The notes below the pieces were generated by a model, which saw nothing but the letters and a program-made list of their open reading frames with translations, was not told the DNA's origin and did not search any database. Below are positions 8,173-18,117 of a stretch of DNA of 52,511 nt, piece by piece. Where the stretch lies: contig NZ_JAERQN010000020.1 of NCBI RefSeq assembly GCF_016805305.1, forward strand, positions 1 through 52,511. The letters run 5' to 3'. The number at the start of each line of letters is the position of its first letter. Position 1 is the stretch's first letter. The translations under genes were made by a program, and so were the position numbers. This DNA comes from Falsiroseomonas ponticola (GTDB lineage Bacteria; Pseudomonadota; Alphaproteobacteria; Acetobacterales; Acetobacteraceae).

Positions 8173-9117
8173 TCAGGCCGCCGCCACATCCCGCCGCCCG
8201 CCCCCGGGGCGGAACCGGCGCAGGTAGCCCGGTACCACCGCCTCCACCGAGGTCGGCGCGATGCCGAGATCGGCAAGGCCGGGCACGCCCTCCCCCACCA
8301 CATTGTCGCGGCCGAGCAGCTTCAACTGGTCCGTCGTCAGCGGCGGATTCGGCAGCTTCTCCAGGATCCCGGCCTGGAAGCCCATCAGCCCCATCGGCAT
8401 GTCCACCAGCCGCTTGCTGCGCCGCGTGGTGTCCAGGATGAAGCGCAGCACCTCGCGCATCGTCATCACCCGCGGGCCGCCCAGCTCATAGGTCCGGCCG
8501 GCCGCATCGTCCCGCGCCACCGCCGCCAGCACCGCATCCGCGACATCGCCCACGAAGACCGGCTGGAACTTCGTGTCGCCGGAGACGACGGGCATGAAGG
8601 GCAGCAGCCGTGCCATGCCGGCGAAGCGGTTGAAGAAATTGTCCTCCGCCCCGAAGACGACGGAGGGGCGCAGGATCGTCGCCGCCGGGAAGGCCGCGCG
8701 CACCGCAGCCTCTCCCTCCGCCTTGCTGCGGGCGTAGCGGCTGTCGCTCGACGCATCCGCGCCGATGGCGGACACCTGCACGAATCGCCGCGCCCCCGCC
8801 GCGGCGGCCGCCTGCGCGACGATGCCCGGGCCCCTGGCCTGGATGCTCTCGAAATCCCCGTGCAGGATGCCGACCAGGTTCACCACCACCTCGGCCCCTT
8901 CCACCGCGCGCGCCACGGCGGCGGCATCCGTGACGGCGGCGCGCAGCGGCACGATCTGGCCGACGCGCCCCTGGGTGCAGAGGAAGCGGGCTGCCAGCGG
9001 GTCCCGCCCCGCGATGCGCACGATGTAGTCCTGCGCCGCCAGCCGCTGCACCACGTAGCGGCCGATGAAACCGGCGCCGCCGAACACCGTCGCAACCCTG
9101 CGATCCGCCGTGCGCAT
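8173..9117 (-). CDS. NAD(P)-binding protein of the complex I NDUFA9-like / atypical SDR family
   Basis: A 314-residue atypical short-chain dehydrogenase with an N-terminal Rossmann motif GGAGFIGRYVVQRL. It matches the bacterial proteins usually annotated as complex I NDUFA9 subunit family: a basic residue after the second strand (AGRD), the VVNLVGIL segment, a Y-x3-K pair in RYARSKAEGE and ILRPSVVFG before the substrate-binding region. Such proteins are thought to bind NADPH and may associate with membranes or quinone metabolism; no catalytic role is established here. It is monocistronic in appearance, between the gltD upstream spacer and tRNA-Leu. Confidence 0.85.
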   Translation of the reverse strand: MRTADRRVATVFGGAGFIGRYVVQRLAAQDYIVRIAGRDPLAARFLCTQGRVGQIVPLRAAVTDAAAVARAVEGAEVVVNLVGILHGDFESIQARGPGIVAQAAAAAGARRFVQVSAIGADASSDSRYARSKAEGEAAVRAAFPAATILRPSVVFGAEDNFFNRFAGMARLLPFMPVVSGDTKFQPVFVGDVADAVLAAVARDDAAGRTYELGGPRVMTMREVLRFILDTTRRSKRLVDMPMGLMGFQAGILEKLPNPPLTTDQLKLLGRDNVVGEGVPGLADLGIAPTSVEAVVPGYLRRFRPGGGRRDVAAA

Positions 9118-9218
9118 GATCCGTCACTCCATCCGGGAAATCCGTGCCGGACCATATGGGGGCGTCCCTGCCCCGCCAAGCATCGGAAACAGTCCACAAC
9201 TTGTCGCGGCACCCCCGC

Positions 9219-9247
9219 TTGACGCCCCCCGCCCCACCCCGTAAATC
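9219..9247 (+). promoter_or_regulatory. Candidate sigma-70 promoter for tRNA-Leu
   Basis: TTGACG at 9219-9224 is separated by 17 bases from TAAATC at 9242-9247. The tRNA begins 24 bases after the -10 box. The -35 box is a good match; the -10 box is only partial. Confidence 0.4.
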
Positions 9248-9271
9248 GCCCCTCGCTGAACGACGCCCCCT

Positions 9272-9358
<87 letters not shown>

Positions 9359-9675
9359 TCTCCCCGCCGGTCGGCGCGGGATCGCGGCAGCAGACACCAG
9401 ATATCGATGCGTGGTGGCGGCACGGCTTCATGCCGCGTCGGCTGCGTTCCGGGCGAGGCGCCCGGATCACTTAACAGGTTGTTGCGGCGCGGCCGGCGCG
9501 GTGCCAGATTGATGGCGCCACGCGTCACCGCACCGACGCGAACGCATGGCACGGCCTGCGCCAGCCGGCACGCCACCGCACCCCGGTGCCGATCCCGCCC
9601 GCAGCCATCCCAGGTGGCCCCAGCGCCACCACCGCCTGCGCCTACACACGACTTCCGCGAGATCGTCCCTATCTG
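9359..9675. other. Spacer of 317 bases between tRNA-Leu and the GGDEF-like gene; no gene seen
   Basis: No convincing coding frame. It contains a perfect 7-bp hairpin, CCGGGCG-AGG-CGCCCGG, at 9449-9465, which could end tRNA transcription although no T-run follows. An in-frame GTG at 9586 would extend the next gene by 30 residues of no family character. I see no IS end or attachment-site duplication of the tRNA 3' end. Confidence 0.5.
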
Positions 9676-11289
9676 ATGCGAGACTGGCACCTGGGCGCCT
9701 TCGGCTCCCGCACCCCGGCGACTGGCGACCAGGGCCCGATTCCGGCGGCGGCGGCGAACCCGATCGCGGAAGCACTGGCCGGCCCGCTGCCCCTGCTCCT
9801 CGCCAATCTCCTTGTCGCCGTCCTCTATGCCGGGCTCGGCGCCGCGGTCGGCCTGTTCTTCGCGCGCTACGGCCTCTTCCCGGCGCCCATCTGGCTGCCC
9901 GCCGGCATCGCCGCGGTGGCCACCCTGGTCGGCGGCTGGCGCCTCGTGCCCGGCATCTTCGCGGGCTCCTTCCTCGTCAATGGCTGGCTGCTGGACGCCG
10001 GGCTGGCGACGGCGGCGCTGATCTCGGCCTCCAACAGCCTCGGCCCCTGGGTGGGCGCGCTGCTGACCCGCGCGCTGCGCCCGCCCACCGGCCTCTTCAC
10101 CCGCCTCCAGGGCGTGCTGGGCTTCGTCGCGGGCGGCGTGCTGACGCAATCCATCATCACCGCGCTGGGCGGCACCGCGGCGCTGCTCGCCGGCGGCGGC
10201 CTGCCGGTGGAGGACGCCTATTTCGTCTTCTCCCGCTGGGTGCTCTGCGATGCCGGCGGCGTCTTCTTCTTCGCCCCCGCTTTGATGCTCTGGATCGGCG
10301 CCGAGCGCACGCCCCCCGTGCCGGGCCACCGCATGGCCACCGGCGATGCGCTGGTCTTCGCCGCCACGGCCGGCCTCGCCACCCTCGTCTTCGCCCTGCC
10401 GCCGCCGCTCGATGCGCTGGTCCAGCCGGAAGCGGTGGCGCTGCTGACCATTCCCGTCACCTGGGTCACGCTCCGCATCTCGCTCCGCGCCGCCTACAGC
10501 CTGCTGACCCTCATCAGCGTTGTCGCCACCATCGGCACCCTGGCCGGCCTCGGCCCCTTCCAGCCGGATGTCGTGCCGAATCCGCTGCGGGCCGTCGGCA
10601 TGATGGTGGTGCTGATGGCCACCAACGCCCTGGCGCTGATGGCGCTGCTGAGCGAGCGGCGGGAGGCCGAGGCGCGCCTGGCCGAGGGCAATGCCCGGCT
10701 GACGGAGGAGGTGGCGGACCGCACCGCCGAACTCCGCTACCGCGCGGAGACGGACGACCTGACCGGCATCGGCAACCGCGGCTATTTCCTGCGCAGCCTG
10801 GCGGAGCAGATCGCCGCCGCCCGGCGCCAGGGCACGCCCCTGGCGCTGGTGCTGCTGGACCTCGACCAGTTCCGCCTGCTGAACGACATGCGCGGCCATG
10901 CCGCCGGCGATGCCGCGCTGCAGGCCGCGGCCCGGCTGATGGCCGCCAGGCTGGAAGGCATGCCCGCCAATCTCGGAAGGCTGGGCGGGGAGGTCTTCGC
11001 CGTCTCCCTCCCCGGCATGGACGCCAATGCGGCGGCCACGGTGGCGGAGGGCATGCGCGCCGACGTCGCCCGCCAGAACTTCACGGCGGGGGATGACGAT
11101 GCCCCGGCGCGGCTCACCGCCAGCATCGGCGTCACCGGCCTGCTGCCGCGTGACAGCGCGGCGGAGGACCTGCTGAAGCGCGCCGATGCCGCCGTCTTCC
11201 TGGCCAAGGCCAAGGGCCGCAACCGGGTGGAGCTGCGCATGGTGACCGAGGTGCCGAAGGAGATGCGCGCCAGCAGCCTGTCGCGGTAG
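9676..11289 (+). CDS. MASE1-like membrane protein with a degenerate GGDEF domain
   Basis: A 537-residue protein. The first 330 or so residues form about eight hydrophobic helices typical of a MASE1 sensory domain, followed by a short coiled linker (SERREAEARLAEGN) and a C-terminal GGDEF domain. The family segment LDLDQFRLLNDMRGHAAGD is well kept, but the signature reads G437-G-E-V-F441 instead of GG(D/E)EF, replacing the fourth-position glutamate by valine. The usual DxLTGLxNRR also reads DDLTGIGNRGYF. It probably senses a signal but may not make cyclic-di-GMP. I chose the ATG at 9676; a GTG at 9586 is in frame. Confidence 0.82.
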   Translation: MRDWHLGAFGSRTPATGDQGPIPAAAANPIAEALAGPLPLLLANLLVAVLYAGLGAAVGLFFARYGLFPAPIWLPAGIAAVATLVGGWRLVPGIFAGSFLVNGWLLDAGLATAALISASNSLGPWVGALLTRALRPPTGLFTRLQGVLGFVAGGVLTQSIITALGGTAALLAGGGLPVEDAYFVFSRWVLCDAGGVFFFAPALMLWIGAERTPPVPGHRMATGDALVFAATAGLATLVFALPPPLDALVQPEAVALLTIPVTWVTLRISLRAAYSLLTLISVVATIGTLAGLGPFQPDVVPNPLRAVGMMVVLMATNALALMALLSERREAEARLAEGNARLTEEVADRTAELRYRAETDDLTGIGNRGYFLRSLAEQIAAARRQGTPLALVLLDLDQFRLLNDMRGHAAGDAALQAAARLMAARLEGMPANLGRLGGEVFAVSLPGMDANAAATVAEGMRADVARQNFTAGDDDAPARLTASIGVTGLLPRDSAAEDLLKRADAAVFLAKAKGRNRVELRMVTEVPKEMRASSLSR

Positions 11290-11450
11290 CGGCCGCTGGG
11301 GCCGCGCGCTATAGCCGCCGCCGGCCGATGACCGATACCCTCCCCCGGGGCGGGCCCCGCCCTACCCTCCATCGGGCCGGCCCGACGCCGCCCCCGGCCC
11401 CCGCCCGGGGCGCCGGCGGCCAGGGCCAGACCCTTTTCACGCGGAACGCC

Positions 11451-12074
11451 ATGATCCAGCTGCATCGGCACGACCTGCCGGAAGGACTGAGCTTCGGCTC
11501 CTCCGTCGCCATCGACACCGAGACGATGGGCCTCGACCCGCGCCGGGACCGGCTCTGCCTGGTGCAGCTTTCCGCCGGCGACGGCACGGCGCATTGCGTG
11601 CAGATCCTGCCGCCCTCCCTCGGCGGCCGCGGCGCCGATTGCCCGAACCTCAAGAAGCTGCTGGCCGACCCCTCGGTGCTGAAGATCTTCCACTTCGCCC
11701 GCTTCGACGTCGCCGCCCTCTACAACGCCCTGGGCGTGGAGGTGGCGCCGGTGGTCTGCACCAAGATCGCCTCCAAGCTCGTGCGCACCTACACCGACCG
11801 CCACGGCCTGAAGGACCTCTGCAAGGACCTGCTGGGGGTCGAGATCTCGAAGCAGCAGCAATCCAGCGACTGGGGCCAGCCGGAGCTGACGCCGGAGCAG
11901 CTGACCTATGCGGCCTCGGACGTGCTGCACCTCCACGCCCTCTGGGCGCGGCTGAAGGCGCTGCTGGAGCGGGAGGGCCGGCTCGACATCGCGGAGGCCT
12001 GCTACCGCTTCCTGCCCATGCGCGGCCGGCTGGACCTGCTGGGCTACGAGGACCCCGACCTGTTCAGCCACTGA
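11451..12074 (+). CDS. Ribonuclease D-like 3'-5' exonuclease (DEDDy)
   Basis: A 207-residue single-domain exonuclease. All five DEDDy residues are visible: Asp22 and Glu24 in AIDTETMGL, Asp86 in HFARFD, and Tyr153 and Asp157 in YAASDVLHL. It is the short form common in Alphaproteobacteria and lacks the C-terminal HRDC domains of E. coli RNase D. It likely trims structured RNA 3' ends. The ATG at 11451 has GGAA just upstream and gives the standard family N terminus; the longer frame adds 41 low-complexity residues. It is followed by the lptC promoter spacer. Confidence 0.88.
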   Translation: MIQLHRHDLPEGLSFGSSVAIDTETMGLDPRRDRLCLVQLSAGDGTAHCVQILPPSLGGRGADCPNLKKLLADPSVLKIFHFARFDVAALYNALGVEVAPVVCTKIASKLVRTYTDRHGLKDLCKDLLGVEISKQQQSSDWGQPELTPEQLTYAASDVLHLHALWARLKALLEREGRLDIAEACYRFLPMRGRLDLLGYEDPDLFSH

Positions 12075-12135
12075 CGGCCGGGTCTGCCTTGAAATTGCGC
12101 GATCATTGCCAAGTCGCGCCAGGGTTGACGAAAGG

Positions 12136-12152
12136 TTGGCACGTTTCTTGTC
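12136..12152 (+). promoter_or_regulatory. Sigma-54-like promoter candidate upstream of lptC-lptA-lptB-rpoN-hpf
   Basis: The sequence TTGGCACG-TTTC-TTGTC matches the -24 element YTGGCACG exactly. Spacing to the -12 element is right and TTG is present, but the -12 element has GT where GC is expected. It lies 38 bases before the preferred lptC start. A TTGACG at 12125-12130 could instead be a sigma-70 -35 box, but its -10 region is poor. Confidence 0.35.
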
Positions 12153-12189
12153 CGGACAGGGCCGGAAGGGCCATCGGCGCGTTGACCCT

Positions 12190-12914
12190 ATGGCCCGGCA
12201 GGCCCATACAAGCCGGGTGCGATTGCCCCCGCCCATCTCCTCCCGCCCCGTCGGCTCCGCGCCCGGCGGCTTCCGCGCGCCGCCGCGCCGCATGCTGGCC
12301 CCGTCCCGGGAACGGCGCGCGCCACGGCCGGCGGAACTCGCCCGGCGGCGAATCGCCGTCAGCATCGCCAAGCGCGTGCTGCCGCTGGCGGCCGTGTGCC
12401 TGCTGGCCGCCATCGCCCTCTGGCCGGAATTCGACAGCGCGGCGGACCGGGGCCGCATCTCCTTCCAGCGGGTGATGTCGGCGCGGCCCGATGCGCTGCG
12501 CATCGTCGATCCCCGCTACCAGGGGGTGGATGAGCAGAACCGCCCCTACAACGTCACCGCCACCCTCGCCACCCAGGCGGGGAACGAGGATCTCGTGAAC
12601 CTCCAGGCGCCGCGCGCCGACCTGCTGATGAGCGACGGCGCCTGGATCTACATCGAGGCGCGCGACGGCCGCTACGACCGGCCCCGCAACCACCTGGACT
12701 TGACCGGGCGCGTCACCGTCCACCACGATGACGGCACGCAGTTCGTGACGGAGAAGGCGGCGGTGGACCTGGCCGCCGGCGCGGCTTCCGGCGACGATCC
12801 CGTGGCCGCGCAGGGCCCCTTCGGCACGCTGACGGCCGAGGGCTTCCGCCTGATCGACCGCGGCCAGGTCGTCGTCTTCACCGGCCGCGCCCGCGCGGTG
12901 CTGGAGGGCGGCAA

Positions 12915-12918
<4 letters not shown>
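12190..12918 (+). CDS. lptC: LPS export ABC transporter periplasmic protein LptC
   Basis: A 242-residue bitopic inner-membrane protein. A basic N-terminal tail precedes one transmembrane helix (KRVLPLAAVCLLAAIALW). A periplasmic beta-jellyroll of the LptC/DUF1239 type follows, with the recurrent pattern NLQAPRADLLMSDG and TAEGFRL-IDRGQVVVF-TGRARA. LptC passes lipopolysaccharide from LptB2FG to LptA. The ATG at 12190 was preferred; a TTG at 12106 and an ATG at 12292 are in frame, the latter giving a more usual short cytosolic tail. Its stop overlaps the lptA start as GTGA. Confidence 0.88.
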
Positions 12919-14767
<1,849 letters not shown>

Positions 14768-14818
14768 GCCCCGCATCATGATGGGCGCCGCACATCACCG
14801 GGCGGGGGGCTGAGGGCG

Positions 14819-16312
14819 ATGGCCATCGGCCCGCGGCTCGACATGCGGCACACGCAGTCGCTGGTGATGACGCCGCAGCTGCGCCAGGCCATCAAGCTGC
14901 TGCAATCCTCCAACATGGAAGTCACCGCCTTCGTGGAGGAGGAGCTGGAGCGCAACCCGCTGCTGGAGCGGGATGAGCGCCCCGAACCCCGCACCGCCGC
15001 GGATGAACGCGCGCCGGAAGCGCTGGCGCCGGAGCCGCGGGATTCGCTGGAAGCCGCGACCGCCACCGCCATGGCGGACAGCCCCCTCGATGCCGATTAC
15101 GGCAATGTCTATGACGGGGATGGCAGCGGCGGCGGGCTCGGCGCCGGGGGCGGTGAATCGGGCGGCCGCGGCGGCCGCACCGATTTCGACGACGACCTCT
15201 CCGGCATCGAGGACCTGGCCGATGCCCGCAAGACGCTGCGCGAACACCTGGGCGAGCAGATCCGCCTGACCTTCGCGGACCACCGGGACCGGCTGATCGC
15301 GGCGCAGATGCTGGCCATGGTGGATCCCGCCGGCCGCCTGCCCGTGCCGGATGCCGCCATCGCCGCCGCCATGGGGTGCGAGGAGGCGAAGGTCGCCGCC
15401 GTGCGCGCCCGCATGCAGCGCTTCGACCCCGTCGGCATGTTCTGCCGCGACCTCCGCGAATGCCTGGCCGTGCAGCTGGCGGACCGCAACCGCCTCGACC
15501 CCTGCATGGAGGCGCTGCTCGACAATCTGGAGATGCTGGCCCGGCGCGACCTGCGCGGGCTGATGCGCGTCTGCGGCGTCGATTCCGAGGACATCGCGGA
15601 GATGGTCGCGGAGCTCCGGCGCCTCGACCCCAAGCCCGGCGCCAGCTTCGACGCGGCGCCCGCCATGGCCGTGGTGCCGGACGTGCTGATGCGCCGCACC
15701 AATGATGGCGGCTGGGCGGTGGAGCTGAACCCGGAGACGCTGCCCCGCATCCTGGTCAATCGCGGCTTCCACGCACGCGCCGTGGTCGGCGCCCGCAGCC
15801 GGGACGACAAGGCCTTCATCGCCGACAAGCTGCAGAGCGCGACCTGGCTGGTGAAGTCCCTGGAACAGCGGGCCAACACCATCCTGAAGGTGGCGGCGGA
15901 GATCGTCCGCCGGCAGGACGCCTTCTTCCGCCTCGGCGTCGGGCACCTGCGGCCGCTGATCCTGCGGGACGTGGCGGAGCACGTCTCCATGCATGAGAGC
16001 ACGGTCAGCCGCGTGACCGCGAACAAATATATAGCAACGCCGCGCGGGACCTTCGAGCTCAAGTATTTCTTCACCACTGCCATCGCCGGCACCAGTGGTG
16101 GCGAAAGTCATAGCGCGGAGGCGGTGAGATTTCGCATCCGCGAGATGATCATGGCCGAGGGTGTTGACGACGTCTTGTCCGATGACGCGATTGTCGAGCG
16201 TCTGCGCAAGGAAGGCGTGGACATCGCCCGTCGAACGGTGGCCAAATACCGGGAGGCGCTGCGCATCCCGTCTTCCGTGCAGCGCAAGCGGGAGAAGGCC
16301 GTCCCGGCCTGA
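14819..16312 (+). CDS. rpoN: RNA polymerase sigma-54 factor
   Basis: A 497-residue sigma factor for enhancer-dependent promoters, often of nitrogen metabolism. Region I is Gln/Leu-rich (MTPQLRQAIKLLQSS and EELERNPLLE). An acidic, low-complexity region II spans about residues 55-135. A core-binding domain, the helix-turn-helix region (HESTVSRVTANKY) and the RpoN box ARRTVAKYRE (residues 470-479) follow. The ATG has GAGG upstream. It lies 51 bases after lptB. Nitrogen-assimilation targets elsewhere in the genome, perhaps including gltBD, are plausible but not shown here. Confidence 0.97.
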   Translation: MAIGPRLDMRHTQSLVMTPQLRQAIKLLQSSNMEVTAFVEEELERNPLLERDERPEPRTAADERAPEALAPEPRDSLEAATATAMADSPLDADYGNVYDGDGSGGGLGAGGGESGGRGGRTDFDDDLSGIEDLADARKTLREHLGEQIRLTFADHRDRLIAAQMLAMVDPAGRLPVPDAAIAAAMGCEEAKVAAVRARMQRFDPVGMFCRDLRECLAVQLADRNRLDPCMEALLDNLEMLARRDLRGLMRVCGVDSEDIAEMVAELRRLDPKPGASFDAAPAMAVVPDVLMRRTNDGGWAVELNPETLPRILVNRGFHARAVVGARSRDDKAFIADKLQSATWLVKSLEQRANTILKVAAEIVRRQDAFFRLGVGHLRPLILRDVAEHVSMHESTVSRVTANKYIATPRGTFELKYFFTTAIAGTSGGESHSAEAVRFRIREMIMAEGVDDVLSDDAIVERLRKEGVDIARRTVAKYREALRIPSSVQRKREKAVPA

Positions 16313-16379
16313 CCTTGGCGCTGTTCCGCCGGTTCCATCCGGGCGGCCTTTTCCGAACCGGAGAAGGAGCAAATCCCTC

Positions 16380-16982
16380 ATGCACATTACAGTCGCGGGC
16401 AAGCAGGTCGAAACCGGTGATGCGCTGAAGACGCATGTGCGGGACGGCCTCGGCACCATCGCGCGGAAGTATTTCGACCACGCGCTCGAAGCGAACGTCA
16501 CCTTCCGCCGCGACGCGAAGGGCCATGCCTTCGTCTGCGACATCAACCTCAAGGCCGGGCGCAACCTGTTCATGCGCGGCGAGGGCGAGGGGACGGACGC
16601 CCACAAGGCCTTCGAGGAAGCGGCGGAGCATGTCGCCAAGCGCATGCGACGATACCGTCGGCGGATGAACGACCACGCCCGGCACCTGGCCGGGGAGCGG
16701 GAGCCGGAGATGGGCGAGCCCGCCCGCCAGGTGGTGCTGCGGTCGGAGCCGGAGGAGGAGATCGAGCCCGAGCCCGTGCTGGCGAACGGCACCGACCACC
16801 CCGCCGTGGTGGCCGAGACGCCCGCCACCATCGACCGCCTGACGGTGGGGGAGGCGGTGATGCGCATGGACCTGGCGCATGTCCCCGTCCTGATGTTCCG
16901 CAACCGCGCCACCAACGCGCTGAACGTGGTCTACCGGCGGGAAGACGGCCATATCGGCTGGATCGACCCCCGCACCAACTAG
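16380..16982 (+). CDS. hpf: Ribosome hibernation-promoting factor, long form
   Basis: A 200-residue protein. The N-terminal YfiA/HPF domain (MHITVAGKQVETGDALKTHV) binds the decoding site of stalled 30S subunits. An acidic linker leads to a C-terminal dimerisation domain (VPVLMFRNRATNALNVVYRREDG) that joins two 70S ribosomes into 100S particles in stationary phase. This two-domain layout defines the long form. The start has a strong GGAGAAGGAG ribosome binding site. It follows rpoN by 67 bases as expected; the ptsN gene that often comes next is absent. Confidence 0.94.
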   Translation: MHITVAGKQVETGDALKTHVRDGLGTIARKYFDHALEANVTFRRDAKGHAFVCDINLKAGRNLFMRGEGEGTDAHKAFEEAAEHVAKRMRRYRRRMNDHARHLAGEREPEMGEPARQVVLRSEPEEEIEPEPVLANGTDHPAVVAETPATIDRLTVGEAVMRMDLAHVPVLMFRNRATNALNVVYRREDGHIGWIDPRTN

Positions 16983-17004
16983 GGACCGAGTCCCTGCGGA
17001 AAAG

Positions 17005-17045
17005 CCCTCTCCCCCACCGGGGGAGAGGGTTTGGTGAGGCGGCAG
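17005..17045 (+). repeat. Dispersed palindromic element, copy 1 (11-bp stem plus tail)
   Basis: CCCTCTCCCCC (17005-17015), loop ACC, then GGGGGAGAGGG (17019-17029) form a perfect 11-bp stem followed by a TTTGGTGAGG tail. Related copies lie at 26831, 43198 and 52400. It sits just after hpf and could also work as a terminator. Confidence 0.75.
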
Positions 17046-17133
17046 GCGCGGATGGGTGACGCCTGGCGCCTCCCCTCACCCCGATTTATGGCCAGAAGCT
17101 GACTTCCCCCCCTGCCCCGCCCCCCGCGCGCGG

Positions 17134-17163
17134 TTGACGGCAGGCCACCCCCCTCCCTATACG
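17134..17163 (+). promoter_or_regulatory. Sigma-70 promoter for rpmH-rnpA-yidD-yidC-engB
   Basis: TTGACG at 17134-17139 and TATACG at 17158-17163 are separated by 18 bases (17 if the -10 is read as CTATAC). Transcription would start near 17170, leaving an untranslated leader of about 130 bases before rpmH. The rest of the 317-base gap between hpf and rpmH shows no gene apart from the palindromic element at 17005. Confidence 0.6.
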
Positions 17164-17299
17164 TCCGGGCCTTCGTCGGGGCGCGCCCTGGGTCCTTCGC
17201 GGCCGCCATGACGATCCCATAGAGATACCTGCCGGATCGTCGGCGCCATCGGGGCATCCCCGCGGCGGTGGACGGGTCCGGTCACCGCGGGAGTGTGTC

Positions 17300-17434
17300 G
17301 TGAAGCGTACCTATCAGCCCTCGAAGCTCGTCCGGAAGCGCCGCCATGGCTTCCGCGCCCGCACGGAGACCGTGGGCGGCCGCAAGGTGCTGGCGAATCG
17401 CCGCGCCAAGGGCCGCAAGAAGCTCTCGGCCTGA
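17300..17434 (+). CDS. rpmH: 50S ribosomal protein L34
   Basis: A 44-residue, strongly basic ribosomal protein starting with GTG: MKRTYQPSKLVRKRRHGF, then a central GGRKVLANRRA and ending GRKKLSA. This is the textbook L34 sequence and length. GGGAG lies about 7 bases before the GTG. It heads the conserved rpmH-rnpA-yidD-yidC cluster and is separated from rnpA by 25 bases. Confidence 0.97.
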   Translation: MKRTYQPSKLVRKRRHGFRARTETVGGRKVLANRRAKGRKKLSA

Positions 17435-17459
17435 TCGCGGGGCGGGCGAGGCCTGTGCC

Positions 17460-17831
17460 ATGCCGGCGCGCCCGCCGCGACTGAAGCAGCGCCGCGAATT
17501 CCAGCGCGTCTCCTCCCGCGGCACCCGCGTCGCGCGGCCGGGACTCGTGCTGCAAGTCCTGGCCGGGACCGAGGCGCCCCTGCGCATCGGCTTCACGACG
17601 ACCAAGAAGATCGGCAACGCCGTCACCCGCAACCGCGCCCGGCGCCGGCTGCGGGAAGCGGCGCGCCTGCTGTTGGGCGAAGGCGCGCCCCCGGGCTACG
17701 ACCTGGTGCTGATCGGGCGTGACGCGACCGCGACGCGCGATTTCCGCACCCTGGTCGGGGACCTGCGCGGCGCGCTGAAGCAGGCGGGGCTGCGCCTGGA
17801 CCAGCCGAAGCCCGCGGATTCCGTGCCGTGA
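17460..17831 (+). CDS. rnpA: Ribonuclease P protein component
   Basis: A 123-residue basic protein that binds RNase P RNA and helps cleave tRNA 5' leaders. The signature region is clear: GFTTTKKIGNAVTRNRARRRLREAAR. The N-terminal RLKQRREFQRVSSRG is also typical. The start at 17460 gives the usual family length; the longer frame is rpmH read out of phase. The stop overlaps the yidD start as GTGA. Confidence 0.96.
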   Translation: MPARPPRLKQRREFQRVSSRGTRVARPGLVLQVLAGTEAPLRIGFTTTKKIGNAVTRNRARRRLREAARLLLGEGAPPGYDLVLIGRDATATRDFRTLVGDLRGALKQAGLRLDQPKPADSVP

Positions 17832-18106
17832 CACCCCAGCAGCACCTGCTGCGCGGCGCCATCCGCACCTACCAGTACACGCTGCGCCCGATCATCGGCT
17901 GCAATTGCCGCTTCCTGCCGCATTGCAGCGACTACGGGCTGGAAGCCGTCGCGGCGCATGGGGCGTTGAAGGGGTCCTGGTTGACCGCCCGCCGCATCCT
18001 GCGCTGCAACCCCTGGCACCCGGGTGGGTATGACCCGGTGCCACCCTCCTCTTCCCCGAACGCCCCCGGCGCGGACACCGCCGCCGCCGGCGTGACGAAA
18101 GGCTGA
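17828..18106 (+). CDS. yidD: Membrane protein insertion efficiency factor YidD
   Basis: A 92-residue protein with the compact YidD cysteine pattern: YQYTLRPIIGCNCRFLPHCSDYGLEAV and RILRCNPWHPGGYDPV. YidD is a small membrane-associated helper thought to aid insertion of proteins with YidC. The GTG start overlaps the rnpA stop by four bases and yidC starts 11 bases downstream. Confidence 0.95.
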   Translation: MTPQQHLLRGAIRTYQYTLRPIIGCNCRFLPHCSDYGLEAVAAHGALKGSWLTARRILRCNPWHPGGYDPVPPSSSPNAPGADTAAAGVTKG

Positions 18107-18117
18107 ACCAGGCCGTC

